Assembly: GCA_002298915.1 (NCBI GenBank)
Contig: DBML01000011.1
Coordinates: 14,510 to 78,509, forward strand
Origin: Clostridium sp. UBA699
GTDB lineage: Bacteria > Bacillota > Clostridia > Clostridiales > Clostridiaceae
Length of the DNA: 64,000 nucleotides
Direction: 5' to 3'
In this document: piece by piece, positions 26,779 to 36,057 of the stretch
Layout of the letters: each line of letters begins with the position of its first letter
Position numbering within the stretch: position 1 is the first letter of the stretch
Position numbers and translations under genes: made by a program
Notes under the pieces: generated by a model
Databases searched by the model: none
What the model was told of the DNA's origin: nothing
The model's input: the letters and a program-made list of their open reading frames with translations, nothing else

Positions 26779-29700
26779 TTATTGATAGGTTTTCGGCACG
26801 ACCATCCCATCAAGAACATCTTTAAGCTTCTTGGGCGGGTCTCCGGAAAGATTTCCTCCTATCGTGCCAATGCCGTCCTCAACATCCAGGCCACCTGCGA
26901 ACACACCAGAGTCAGCAATGTTCCCGCTCCAAACCCGTTCGTTCTGGAAGATGAATCCTATATCGTCAATCAGGTGAACTGCCTGCTCACCAATGTTGTA
27001 GCACGCAAAACGGTAGACATATTCGCCGCCGCTCCCTACATCCTCCTTTATCAGAGGTATGTATTCATCCAAAACCGGAGAGACTGGCGGTAAATATACG
27101 AGCACGGCATTGTTGCCGCAAGCCTCAGAAGGATATATTGCGTGCTTGTCCTCGGAAACGTAGAACTTCAATACGTCACCCTTGAACTCCAGTTTCTCGA
27201 TCATCTCATCGTAATACGGCTTCATGGCTCCCTTCCCCAAGTTAAGTGTCTTTCCTTCCGAACACCATACTCCTGAATGGTCCGGAATTGTGTTGCTGTG
27301 GGCAGAAGTATACACCCACCTTAGCTTCAGGGTCTTTTCATCTAGAACCTCCCAGGCCATCACAACCTTCTCTATGTCTCCATTATGACCCAGCAATATC
27401 TCATGAAATCTTCCGTAATCTCTGCTGAACGTTATGCCGTATGTGAAAATCACGTATTTCTTGTTTCCCGCGCTGGTGTATGGGGAAATCATCACAAAAT
27501 TTGCAGCTTTATCCCAATTAGAAAGCATATCCTCCTCTTCATCTAGCTCAAGGTAAGGATTGACTTTTTCCATAGCCAGATCCTCGAATGTCTGGTTTAT
27601 CCCATCCTTGTCCTTGTCGTACGCGGCTTCCATGAAAATCGGAGAACTGCAGCTAAGTACTCTTCCGCCCCCTGAAACAGTAATTGTTGGAGGACGGACA
27701 TTTATACTCAGATTCTGTTTCGTCACCAATGCGGATGAAGGGTCCCTTACTTCCAGGCTGACTGTATAGCTTTTCGGTTCTGCGAACACATAACTGCATG
27801 ATTTTCCATCTCCCAGGATTTCGGAACCCAGCATCCACTGGTACTTCAATCCGTTATCTGTCGAGTTGGTACTTTTCATTTCGCAGACAAAATCTACCGG
27901 AAGTGCAGATACCCCTTCTTGGACAGAAGCAACAGCCTTAAGTTCAGGAAATCTTGACACTATTTGAATTTCCGAATAAGTAATTTCTCCGGTTTTGCGA
28001 CTGGTTACCTTAATTTTGGCGGTATATTCGCCCGTTCTGTACACATGATATGCAACTACACCACCACTGCCTTTCTTGCCATCTCCGTAGTCCCATTCAA
28101 TTGACTGAATGTCCACAAGGTTGTTTGAATTGAACTTCAGCAGGTACTCCAACCCTTCAGCAGTATATTTTTGAGGGATGGCTGTGATTGCTTGTTCCGG
28201 CGAGGCTAAAACTTCAATCTGCACTGATTTAGACGGAACTGTCTGCGACTGACCTATTTTCATCGAAACACTTAGTGTGTAACTACCAGGTTTCTTATAA
28301 ACATGAACGGCTGACTGTCCGCTGTCTTTCTCGCCATCTCCAAAGCTCCATTCATATGAACTTCCCTGGGACAAAAACGCCTCAGGCAAATCTTCCGTTA
28401 GACATTGAACTGTTACCTGAGTGAAATTGGAATACACGCCTTTAGGGCTGTATTCCAGCTCTATGTCAGGTGTATAGCTGAAAGGAAGCTTTCCAGGATC
28501 GCAGCACACAAGCTTCCATTTGGAGCTGTTCCCGCTGTCTTTACTTCTCAATGCTAGGATCGTTGGATCGGCTGAAAGTATCTCAACATCGTATCCCGAA
28601 AACTCCGTGTAATTCGAATACGAGCCGGTTTCATAACTCCATTGGTATAATCCGTCACCCTGATATGTTTCGCATAGCCAGACAACTGAACTTTTCGTAA
28701 AATACGGGCCCGAAACAGGAGACGGCTCGGTCGGCTTTCTGCTTAGCCACTGGGGCGAGAGGTCATTCTTGAGCAAGCCTAAAGCATCGTCCTTTCGAAG
28801 AAAAACGCGCCCCTGTGCTCCGCCTGTCAAATATGAATCCCTGAGCACGTTTTTTAGTTTCCCTGCTGAATCTACTATATAAGATTTGCCCTCAGCATTA
28901 AAATAATAGCATCCATTGCTGTCCCTGCTTATGTCAGCGACCACCCCGAGCCTGTCGCCGGAATCCTGATGGGATCCGTTTTTGCTGTTGAAATCCGCAA
29001 CAATTGAGTATACGATTTCTTTAGTCAGCTTCATTGTTTCCAAAATCTTTTCTTTTTTGAAATTATAAGTGACGATTTGATCATCCCTGTAGTAAAAAAT
29101 CAAATCGTTCGAAGGGTCCCAAGCCAGGATTCTGTATTTATTGTCACCTATACCGTAGCCTAAGATCTTTTTATCCTTCAGGCTGTAGACCACACTCAAC
29201 TTTCCGCCTGATGCCTGAAAAACATCCGGCGAGCCAATCAGGCAATTTGGGTAGAGAAGTCCATAGATGGAATCATCGCGATAATTGGGAAACGATGTCC
29301 TAAGATCAACTTTTTCAAGGTTTATCTTGTCAATCACATAGTCATCTGCAGCCCTTTCTTCAACGTAGAAGTAATCGCCAAAATTACTCGTAAACTCACC
29401 GCTTCTGTATTTTATCGATTTCATTAAAGTGAAATCCTTGCTCAGGTCATACACATTGATTCCACCGTCGACCCAGACGTATGCACAGTTGCCGGAAATA
29501 TCAGCTCTGTAGCATCGACCTGGAATTTGTGTATCTCCCAACTTCTCTCCATCGCTTGTATTCAAAGCATAAACGTCGGTCCCCTCCGAGCTGCTTCCAA
29601 TACCATGAGATACAAAACCGATTCCTATTCCGTTTTCAATATAAAGGTCTTCAAGGTTCCCCTGAGCTAGTTCGACGGGGCCCCAGGAGGCATACTGCAC

Positions 29701-29841
29701 GAATGGCAAAGAATTATCTGATTTACTGTTGGTATCATTATTGGTATCCTTACTTTTACAGGCTGACAAAGACAGGGAAATGCTGACAAGAGCTGCAATT
29801 TGCACCAGCTTAAAAATTTTTGGCCTGAAAAGAGCTATCAT
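26779..29841 (-). CDS. Large lipoprotein with three PKD-type domains
   Basis: 1020 residues. The N-terminus is a lipoprotein signal (SLSLSAC, Cys at about residue 28) followed by a Ser/Asn-rich linker. Residues about 50-450 have repeated beta-strand units (YVWVDGGINVYDLS, KDKKILGYGIGDNKY), suggestive of a propeller. Three PKD-like domains follow: WSFGDGEKDSG with HVYKKPGSYTLSV, WDYGDGKKGSG with HVYRTGEYTAKI, and a diverged third with YVFAEPKSYTVSL. The C-terminal about 280 residues contain GHNGDIEKVVMAWEV and VSEDKHAIYPSEACG. These faintly recall Vps62-type domains, but I treat that as a guess. Probably anchored at the outer membrane face; function unknown. Confidence 0.8.
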   Translation of the reverse strand: MIALFRPKIFKLVQIAALVSISLSLSACKSKDTNNDTNSKSDNSLPFVQYASWGPVELAQGNLEDLYIENGIGIGFVSHGIGSSSEGTDVYALNTSDGEKLGDTQIPGRCYRADISGNCAYVWVDGGINVYDLSKDFTLMKSIKYRSGEFTSNFGDYFYVEERAADDYVIDKINLEKVDLRTSFPNYRDDSIYGLLYPNCLIGSPDVFQASGGKLSVVYSLKDKKILGYGIGDNKYRILAWDPSNDLIFYYRDDQIVTYNFKKEKILETMKLTKEIVYSIVADFNSKNGSHQDSGDRLGVVADISRDSNGCYYFNAEGKSYIVDSAGKLKNVLRDSYLTGGAQGRVFLRKDDALGLLKNDLSPQWLSRKPTEPSPVSGPYFTKSSVVWLCETYQGDGLYQWSYETGSYSNYTEFSGYDVEILSADPTILALRSKDSGNSSKWKLVCCDPGKLPFSYTPDIELEYSPKGVYSNFTQVTVQCLTEDLPEAFLSQGSSYEWSFGDGEKDSGQSAVHVYKKPGSYTLSVSMKIGQSQTVPSKSVQIEVLASPEQAITAIPQKYTAEGLEYLLKFNSNNLVDIQSIEWDYGDGKKGSGGVVAYHVYRTGEYTAKIKVTSRKTGEITYSEIQIVSRFPELKAVASVQEGVSALPVDFVCEMKSTNSTDNGLKYQWMLGSEILGDGKSCSYVFAEPKSYTVSLEVRDPSSALVTKQNLSINVRPPTITVSGGGRVLSCSSPIFMEAAYDKDKDGINQTFEDLAMEKVNPYLELDEEEDMLSNWDKAANFVMISPYTSAGNKKYVIFTYGITFSRDYGRFHEILLGHNGDIEKVVMAWEVLDEKTLKLRWVYTSAHSNTIPDHSGVWCSEGKTLNLGKGAMKPYYDEMIEKLEFKGDVLKFYVSEDKHAIYPSEACGNNAVLVYLPPVSPVLDEYIPLIKEDVGSGGEYVYRFACYNIGEQAVHLIDDIGFIFQNERVWSGNIADSGVFAGGLDVEDGIGTIGGNLSGDPPKKLKDVLDGMVVPKTYQ

Positions 29842-29973
29842 GAATAATCCCCTCCCTGTCTAATAAAGATCGCAATCGAGCAGCATAGTTTTTCTCTAAT
29901 TATACCACTAAGACCTTCATTTTTCCACGAGTTGACTGAATCTTCAGACATCGCCTTTCTAACAACTCTTTTC

Positions 29974-31976
29974 CCACTTCGCGTTCAGCTCACTATCCTG
30001 TAATAAACCCTTGCTGTCGCAGCATACACGATGCCGTAGATCGCTCCGAATATGATAACCGTAAACAAGGTGCACCAGGCGAAAAGCGACACGTTTGTAA
30101 GGTTCATCACCGCCAGCAGCTTAGTTATTATCTTGAACGCGAAGGCTATATGGATGCAGGCTGTGACTAAAGGCAAGAAAAACACGAGCAGTATCTGGCT
30201 GCTGATCGTCTTCTTGATCTCATCGCGGCTCATGCCTACCTTCTGCATGATTTCAAACCTCTCCTTGTCGTCGTAGCCTTCGGATATCTGCTTGTAGTAC
30301 ATTATAAGCACGGTCGCCATCAGGAACAGCAGCCCCAGGAAAACGCCCAGGAACAGGAAGCCCCCGTAGAAGGCGTAGAATTCGCCTGCAGAAAGCTGCT
30401 TGCTCTCCAAATATAAAGAGTCGTAGTTCTCTTTCGTTCCGCTGCCTAGAGTATCCCTAACCGAATTTGCGCAGGCGATCTTTTCCTCATCCGTGCCGTC
30501 GATGTCGAAGGAAATTTCATGAGTCATGCTGCTCTCGTATTTGCCGTAAGCTCTTTTCTGGGCTTCGTATATCCTGCTCAGGGCATCATTGCCGCTTACT
30601 ACCACAAAGTGAGCCTCCACAAAATCCTCGAAGTATTCATCTACCATGGGAAACGAATCCAGCCGAGCTTTTACGCTGTATTCCTGGTCCTGCAGCTTGA
30701 ACGGAGACCCGATGTTTTCTCCAGTGCTGTAGACGAGGACTTCATTGCCCTCGAGCTCTGCGGGCTCCGTGCCTGTCAACCGTGCGTATTCCTCTGCGGT
30801 CAGAAAAACGAGCGAATTCGAAGAGTTAGTGAATAAGTTGTCAGTGTTTAATGCGAACTCATTTCCTTTTCTTCCTGCTGTGAACGAAAGGTACCTGTAG
30901 TCCTTCAGGTTGGACATGCTCCTGTTCTGCTCTTTGACCGCATTCTGGATGTCAGCCAACATTCTGTCTCGGTCTGCGGCTCCCGATGTATACTTTGCAG
31001 ATATGGAGATATCTGTCCTGTATCGGTAATCCAGCGCGTCCTCGACGCCAGCGTAGAGAGATGCAGTTGTGGAAACCATGACAAGCACCATGGTCGAGAG
31101 TATGCATATGTTCGCAAGCCCCGCCGCGTTCTGCTTCATGCGGTAAAGCATGCCCGAAACCGAGGTGAAGTGCTTTGCCTGATAATAATACCTTTTGTTT
31201 TTTCGTATCTGCTTAAGGACGAATACGCTTCCGGCTGTGAACAGGCAGTAGGTGCCTGCTATTACCAGCAGCACCGCCAGAAAGAAGTACAGAATTGCCT
31301 CGAGAGGCGATTCGATCGTAAGCGCGATGTAGTATCCTGCTCCCAGGGATGCCGCTCCCGCAAAGGCAAGCAGCCGCTTTGTCTTCGGCTCGCGCTCGCC
31401 CACGCTGCTGCCTCTGAGCAGCTCGATGGGATTTGCAAGCTTTATCTGCACTAGGTTGAACAGCAGCGTGAGCAAAAATATGGATATGAACAGGGACAGC
31501 GAATATGCCATGCCTATCCCGGATACGTAAAAACCAACAGGCACAGAGAAATTGATCAGCTTGAACAGGCAGAGCACGATAAGCTTGTGGAGAAGCACTC
31601 CGGCCGCTATACCGCCCGTGATGCCTGCAAAAGCTATGAGCACAGTTTCAAAGAACATTATTCTGGCGATGTGCCTCTTCTCCATGCCCAGGATGTTGTA
31701 AAGCCCCAGCTCCTTTTTGCGGCGCTTTATCAGGAAGCTGTTTGTGTAGAAGAGAAAAATGACCGAGAACACGGCAATTACTATGCAGCCCAGCTTCAGA
31801 ATGAAGGATAGGGAGTCGGCTCCCGGCATTTTCTTTACGCCCTCGTCGAAAGTTATGGCGCACATTATGTAGAACATTGCCACGGCTCCAATGCAGGTCA
31901 GCAGGTATGGGAAGTAGAACCTGCCGTTCTTCCTGATGTTCGAAACAGCCAGCCTGGGAAAGAAAAGCCTACTCAT
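29974..31976 (-). CDS. BceB-type ABC transporter permease (FtsX family)
   Basis: The stop codon lies near 29985 and the frame runs upstream to an ATG at 31976 (about 663 residues); an open GTG three codons earlier is also possible. About 10 membrane helices with one large extracellular domain (about residues 290-520) between TM7 and TM8, which is the hallmark of Bce-type detoxification/sensing permeases. The cytoplasmic segment after TM2, RRKKELGLYNILGMEKRHI, matches the FtsX family. It overlaps the ATPase gene by a few bases. Expected to remove or sense a cell-wall-active peptide together with the histidine kinase; the specific peptide is unknown. Confidence 0.88.
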
Positions 31977-32736
31977 TTCTCGCACCGCCTGTCGCTATCA
32001 TCGTCAGCGTGTCGGAAATCTTCTGGTACATCTCCTCGCTGCTCAGGTCTGTCCTGTATATCTGGTGGAACAGCTCACCGTCCTTGATGAAAAGAACGCG
32101 CTTCGCGTGGCTGGCTGCCTTCGTGCTGTGTGTCACCATCAGTATCGTCTGACCTTCTTCGTTGATCTCGTTGAACATCCTCAGAAGCCCTTCTGCGGCC
32201 CTTGAATCCAGCGCACCGGTAGGCTCGTCTGCGAATATAAGCTGCGGTTTTGTGATGAGCGCACGGGCTACGGCAGCTCTCTGCTTCTGTCCGCCGGAAA
32301 CCTCGTAAGGAAAGCTACCCAGGATTCCGCCGATGCCCAGCTTTTCGGCGATTGGCTTGAGACGTCCGTCCATCTCCTCATAGGTCTTGCCTGACAGTAC
32401 CAGCGGAAGGAATATGTTGTCCTGTATGGAGAAGGTGTCGAGCAGGTTGAAGTCCTGGAATACGAACCCTAGGTTTTCGCGCCTGAATGCCGATACCTCC
32501 TTCTCACTGATCGACAGGATGCTCCTGCCGTTGAGCAGCACCTCCCCTCCTGTAGGCTTGTCCAGGGAAGCAAGGATGTTGAGCAGCGTCGTCTTTCCAG
32601 AACCTGATTCCCCCATGATGGCCACATACTCGCCCTTCTCCACTGAGAAGGAAACGTTCGAAAGTGCCTGAACATGATTGCCTCCGAAGCGGGTAGTGTA
32701 TACCTTTTTAAGATTGTTTACTTCTAAAATTGCCAT
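31969..32736 (-). CDS. BceA-type ABC transporter ATPase
   Basis: 255 residues from the ATG of MAILEVNNLKKVY, which has AGGAGGCAG just upstream; the open frame extends 21 codons further without homology. Walker A GESGSGKTT, Q-loop FVFQDFNLLD, signature VSGGQKQRAAVARAL and Walker B LIFADEPTGALD are canonical for the LolD/MacB-like class. Partner of the downstream permease. Confidence 0.93.
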   Translation of the reverse strand: MAILEVNNLKKVYTTRFGGNHVQALSNVSFSVEKGEYVAIMGESGSGKTTLLNILASLDKPTGGEVLLNGRSILSISEKEVSAFRRENLGFVFQDFNLLDTFSIQDNIFLPLVLSGKTYEEMDGRLKPIAEKLGIGGILGSFPYEVSGGQKQRAAVARALITKPQLIFADEPTGALDSRAAEGLLRMFNEINEEGQTILMVTHSTKAASHAKRVLFIKDGELFHQIYRTDLSSEEMYQKISDTLTMIATGGARNE

Positions 32737-32769
32737 CGCAATCTGCCTCCTTTGATCTTCATCATGTCC

Positions 32770-32775
32770 ATTATA
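32770..32775 (-). promoter_or_regulatory. -10 box of the bceAB-type promoter
   Basis: TATAAT on the minus strand, 34 bp upstream of the transporter start codon. There is no good -35 box at normal spacing, as expected for a promoter activated by a response regulator bound at the nearby palindrome. Confidence 0.55.
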
Positions 32776-32825
32776 GAAAACCTGGGAGCAAGCTGCCATC
32801 GCTTCAGCTTACATTAGCTCTTCTC

Positions 32826-32847
32826 AACCTTACAAAGTTGTAAGGTT
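32826..32847. promoter_or_regulatory. Response-regulator binding palindrome upstream of bceAB
   Basis: A perfect inverted repeat AACCTTACAA-AG-TTGTAAGGTT, containing TTACA-N4-TGTAA, which matches the consensus I recall for BceR-like regulators. It overlaps the last codons and the stop codon of the sensor kinase gene and lies about 50 bp upstream of the TATAAT box. Confidence 0.75.
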
Positions 32848-33837
32848 GACTGAGCCAAGACCTATCTTAACCCTGGTCCCTTTTCCCACCTCCGATTCGA
32901 TCGCTATGGTGTGGGAAAGCTTTGTCAGGATTCGCTTGCACAGGTACAGCCCGATGCCCGTTGACCTTTTGTCATCCCTGCCGTTGTAGCCTGTGAAGCC
33001 CTTCTCGAAAACACGCGGCAGATCCTCGGCTTTTATCCCTATGCCGGTATCCTCTATCACCAGGGTGCTGTCCCCCTCCAGGTATATCGAAATGGTTCCC
33101 TTGTTCGTGTACTTCAGCGAGTTGGACAGAACCTGCTCAATAACGAACGCGAGCCACTTTTCATCGGTGATAACCTCCAGGTCCAACTCCTTAAAATCCA
33201 GGCTGATCTTCTTGTATATGAACAGCTTGGCGTATTTCCTTACCGCCTGCCTTGCCACCTCGTCAAGGCTGTGCTTCTTTATGACCAGGTCAGAGGAGTC
33301 GCTGTCGATGCGCAGGTATTGGAGCACCATCCCTACGTACTGCTCTATCTTGAAAAGCTCCATCGACAGTTCGCTGTTTTGCTCCGATGCCTCCGACTGC
33401 AGCAGCAGCCTCATGGCAGCGATGGGAGTTTTGATCTGGTGGGCCCACAGGGTGTAGTAGTCAGTCATATCCCGCCTTTCCCTGCTTTCATTTTCAGAGG
33501 ACTTCACCTTGTCCTCCTGCACCGCTTCTATAAGCCTCTGATAGTCCTTTTCCAGCAAATCCTTCGGCTCTGGCAGGCCTTCAGTGCTGAGGGTGATCCG
33601 GCTCTGCAGTTCCGCAAGGGCAGCATGTCGCCGAGAGTACCTCGAATATGAAGCGGCGGCATAAACAGCTCCGGCCGCGGAGCAAAGCAGAGCTGCGTAG
33701 CCTGCCGCCTCAACAGGGACACCGTATAGCGAGAACACGAAGATGAATATGAATGCGAAGAAGACCTGCAGAAGAATTACGTTCCTGTGGCATTTTATGT
33801 ATTCTACAACCATCGTTAAGAATCCGTTCTTTTCCAT
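32830..33837 (-). CDS. BceS-type intramembrane-sensing histidine kinase
   Basis: 335 residues. Two N-terminal membrane helices with almost no extracellular loop, then a HisKA-like helix with WAHQIKTPIAAMRLLLQ (phospho-acceptor His). The HATPase domain shows NSLKYT, EDTGIGIKAEDLPRVFEKGF and GIGLYLCKRI. Kinases of this short type sense stimuli through the partner BceAB transporter rather than directly. Its stop codon is inside the palindrome that probably controls the transporter. Confidence 0.92.
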   Translation of the reverse strand: MEKNGFLTMVVEYIKCHRNVILLQVFFAFIFIFVFSLYGVPVEAAGYAALLCSAAGAVYAAASYSRYSRRHAALAELQSRITLSTEGLPEPKDLLEKDYQRLIEAVQEDKVKSSENESRERRDMTDYYTLWAHQIKTPIAAMRLLLQSEASEQNSELSMELFKIEQYVGMVLQYLRIDSDSSDLVIKKHSLDEVARQAVRKYAKLFIYKKISLDFKELDLEVITDEKWLAFVIEQVLSNSLKYTNKGTISIYLEGDSTLVIEDTGIGIKAEDLPRVFEKGFTGYNGRDDKRSTGIGLYLCKRILTKLSHTIAIESEVGKGTRVKIGLGSVNLTTL

Positions 33838-33838
33838 A

Positions 33839-34510
33839 TCACTCCACCAGATAGCCTATGCCTTTCCTTGTCGTTATGAAATCGTTCAGCCCAGCTGCCT
33901 CAAGCTTGCGGCGCAGCCGCGTCACATTAACCGTCAATGTGTTCTCGTCCACAAAGCTGTCCGTCTCCCACAGCTTCAACATTAGTGTTTCCCTGCTTAC
34001 AGCCTTGCCCTTGTTCTCCATAAGTGTCTGGAGAATCCTGTATTCATTTTTTGTAAGCTCGATTTTTGCCCCCTTGTACGTCAGGGATGCATCGTCTACG
34101 TTCAGTATGGCCCCGTTATTCTCAAGCAAACTGGCTTTGCCGGTGAAGTCGTAGGAGCGCCTGAGCATCGCCTGCACTTTTGCAGTCAGTACGTCCAGAT
34201 CGAACGGCTTGGCGATGAAGTCGTCTCCTCCCATGTTGACTGCCATGACAATGTTCATGCTGTCGGAAGTTGATGATATGAAAATGATGGGCACCTTCGA
34301 TATTTTGCGTATCTCCGCACACCAGTAATAGCCGTTGAAAAACGGCAGTGCGATATCCAGCAGCACAAGCTGTGGATCGTATTCCACAAAAGCCGAAAGG
34401 ACATTTTCAAAGTCTCTCACGCATTCAGCTTCGCATCCCCAGGTTTCTATATGCTTTTTGACAGATTTGGCTATTATGCTGTCATCCTCGACAATCAGTA
34501 TCCTGTACAC
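33839..34510 (-). CDS. BceR-type OmpR-family response regulator
   Basis: 223 residues from a GTG start with GGGGGA 7 nt upstream; the open frame extends 11 codons further. Receiver domain: EDDSII, phospho-acceptor Asp in LVLLDIALP, and IFISSTSD and AKPFDLD. The C-terminal winged helix carries LTKNEYRILQTLMENKGKAVSRE and TVNVTRLRRKLE. One base separates it from the kinase gene. Confidence 0.93.
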   Translation of the reverse strand: MYRILIVEDDSIIAKSVKKHIETWGCEAECVRDFENVLSAFVEYDPQLVLLDIALPFFNGYYWCAEIRKISKVPIIFISSTSDSMNIVMAVNMGGDDFIAKPFDLDVLTAKVQAMLRRSYDFTGKASLLENNGAILNVDDASLTYKGAKIELTKNEYRILQTLMENKGKAVSRETLMLKLWETDSFVDENTLTVNVTRLRRKLEAAGLNDFITTRKGIGYLVE

Positions 34511-34673
34511 ATCAGATTCCCCCGTTTGCAGCATCCTTTTCACGCGTCTGGTGCATGCCGCAATATTTTTTTACATACTAACAGTATACTTGAATGCTGC
34601 TGCAAAAACAAAGTGGTGTTCCGGCGAGATGGCTTCACTTTTAGCTGATTGCATACCTTGGGACCTTTTTTCT

Positions 34674-34711
34674 TAAAAAAAATGGCTGCATCATTAAACT
34701 GATGCAGCCAT
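34674..34711 (-). terminator. Terminator after the small two-gene unit
   Basis: A perfect 12-bp stem (ATGGCTGCATCA and complement) with a 6-nt loop, followed by eight Ts on the minus strand. Confidence 0.9.
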
Positions 34712-34754
34712 CTTGTGACAAAAAGCCTGTTTCTTTATATGTATCTGGAATTGT

Positions 34755-34877
34755 TTAGATTGACAGGGAAATCGACGCCAATAGGGATATTGCTATGATC
34801 ACCAAAGTTGCAACCACTAAAAATACGGTTTCCTTTTCTTTTCTTAGTTCATGCGGATTTTTTGTTCTCTTATTCAA
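34755..34877 (-). CDS. Small single-span membrane protein
   Basis: A 40-residue reading frame from a TTG that has GGGGGA 7 nt upstream; an in-frame ATG at 34904 would give 49 residues but has a poor ribosome site. A charged N-terminus (NKRTKNPHELRKEKE) is followed by one hydrophobic helix (TVFLVVATLVIIAISLLAS). It ends before a strong terminator and follows another tiny frame by a few bases, which supports a real operon. Function unknown. Confidence 0.5.
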   Translation of the reverse strand: MNKRTKNPHELRKEKETVFLVVATLVIIAISLLASISLSI

Positions 34878-34915
34878 ATCTTCATCCCCCAAACCGGATT
34901 TCATCCCGGCCGCTA

Positions 34916-35083
34916 TTAATCATTTGCAGTATTGTCTATCACATATTTCATTCGTTTAATCAAAATATCATCTTCAGTTGTATTTTGCTCCATCCCTTCA
35001 TCCCTTCTAAAAATTCCTTTGATCCCTTTAGTCGTGAGTTTTCCAATCTGCCCTGATAGGGCTGATAAAGTCGTGCTGCCCAT
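34916..35083 (-). CDS. Tiny hypothetical protein upstream of the small membrane protein
   Basis: A 55-residue frame from an ATG with GGAGGAGAG about 14 nt upstream; an internal ATG at codon 31 is an alternative start. The N-terminal half is basic and amphipathic (LSALSGQIGKLTTKGIKG), the C-terminal half acidic then basic (TTEDDILIKRMKYVIDN). It is 12 bp from the next small gene if that starts at 34904. No family recognised. Confidence 0.45.
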   Translation of the reverse strand: MGSTTLSALSGQIGKLTTKGIKGIFRRDEGMEQNTTEDDILIKRMKYVIDNTAND

Positions 35084-35167
35084 TTAGTCTAATCTCTCCT
35101 CCATCGTTTAATTACCAAACACTATAATTCTACACAAATCGACAAATTCCTTCATCGATTGTCAAAA

Positions 35168-35204
35168 AAATTAAAAAAAATCCGGAGCCGTTTGCCCGGA
35201 TTAG
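35168..35204 (-). terminator. Distal terminator of the Ala-rich repeat gene
   Basis: A second hairpin (AATCCGG / CCGGATT) followed by eight Ts on the minus strand, immediately after the stronger terminator, giving a tandem stop. Confidence 0.7.
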
Positions 35205-35213
35205 ATTTTGGGG

Positions 35214-35248
35214 CAAAAAAACCCCCTCGGCAGTCATGCCGAGGGGTT
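35214..35248 (-). terminator. Terminator of the Ala-rich repeat gene
   Basis: A strong hairpin (ACCCCTCGGCA / TGCCGAGGGGT) followed by seven Ts on the minus strand, about 20 bp past the stop codon. Confidence 0.92.
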
Positions 35249-35266
35249 GATTGCGTAAAAATTTAG

Positions 35267-35944
35267 TTATGGTACTACAAATTCTACCGGAGGTACATTG
35301 TGTCTTTCCCCATTGGAAATAACTGTCATGCTAAGGCTCAGTTTGGTTCCGCTCTTTGTCAAGGAATCGTACGTGCTGTAATGGATTGGGACTAAATAAC
35401 AGCTGCCGCCCTCCATATTGCCCATTTTCCCATATATGAAAGTCAATGTATAATCAGGATCAATCGTCTTCAGTACTCCTTCGACGTCTCCTCCTACTGC
35501 AGAAGCTGGTCCCTTTAATATAAACAAAACACCATCGCTAATGTCTTGCTTCTTCACGAGCGTATAGGTATTTGTGCTAGCCGCTCCTGTGTTTGTTGTT
35601 CCTGCACTGGCTGTCGCTTTCGCGGCAGTTGCTGTTTTTGCATTAGCTGCCGCTTTTGCATCTGCCGCCGCTTTTGCTTCTGCTGCCGCTTTTGCTTCTG
35701 CCGCTGCTTTTGCTTCTGCTGCCGCTTTTGCTTCTGCCGCCGCTTTTGCTTCTGCAGCTGCTTTTGCTTCTGCAGCTGCTTTTGCTTCTGCCGCCAGTTT
35801 TGCTTCTGCTGCTATTCTTGCATTTTCTCGTTTAATATTTTCTTGCTTTATTGCAAAAAATGAGCAACCTGCGATTACCATTATTGCCAATATCGAGAAA
35901 ATTATTATTCTTCTGGATTTTGGTAGCTTTAAGTTTTTGTTCAA
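35267..35944 (-). CDS. Membrane-anchored or lipoprotein with AAAEAK repeats
   Basis: 225 residues. A basic N-terminus and hydrophobic segment end in VIAGC, an acceptable lipobox with Cys27, so either lipid or transmembrane anchoring is possible. Residues about 45-103 are roughly nine copies of a six-residue AAAEAK unit, decaying to ADAK/ANAK, forming a long rigid helix like TolA domain II. The C-terminal about 100 residues (YTLVKKQDISDGVLFILKG ... HNVPPVEFVVP) form an unrecognised beta-rich domain. It likely holds the C-terminal domain away from the membrane through the wall. Confidence 0.75.
   Translation of the reverse strand: MNKNLKLPKSRRIIIFSILAIMVIAGCSFFAIKQENIKRENARIAAEAKLAAEAKAAAEAKAAAEAKAAAEAKAAAEAKAAAEAKAAAEAKAAADAKAAANAKTATAAKATASAGTTNTGAASTNTYTLVKKQDISDGVLFILKGPASAVGGDVEGVLKTIDPDYTLTFIYGKMGNMEGGSCYLVPIHYSTYDSLTKSGTKLSLSMTVISNGERHNVPPVEFVVP
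35636..35812 (-). repeat. 18-bp coding tandem repeat (AAAEAK)
   Basis: About ten near-identical 18-bp units encoding Ala-Ala-Ala-Glu-Ala-Lys. Such an array is prone to slipped-strand length change in multiples of six residues. Confidence 0.85.
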
Positions 35945-36057
35945 TTCGTTCCCCCCAATTTTATGTATAATATAGAAAAATTATATACTGAAATTGGCAA
36001 TATTTCCACAAAATAATTTTTGATCACGTTTTTGCCAAATCCGCTAAACTGAAACCG

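Noticed and set aside
35636..35812. CRISPR-like array
   Set aside because: The repeats are contiguous 18-bp coding units without spacers.
35546..35975. Cys/Phe-rich or Ala-rich open frames opposite the AAAEAK repeat
   Set aside because: Produced by reading the 18-bp repeat in other frames; low-complexity and without a ribosome site.
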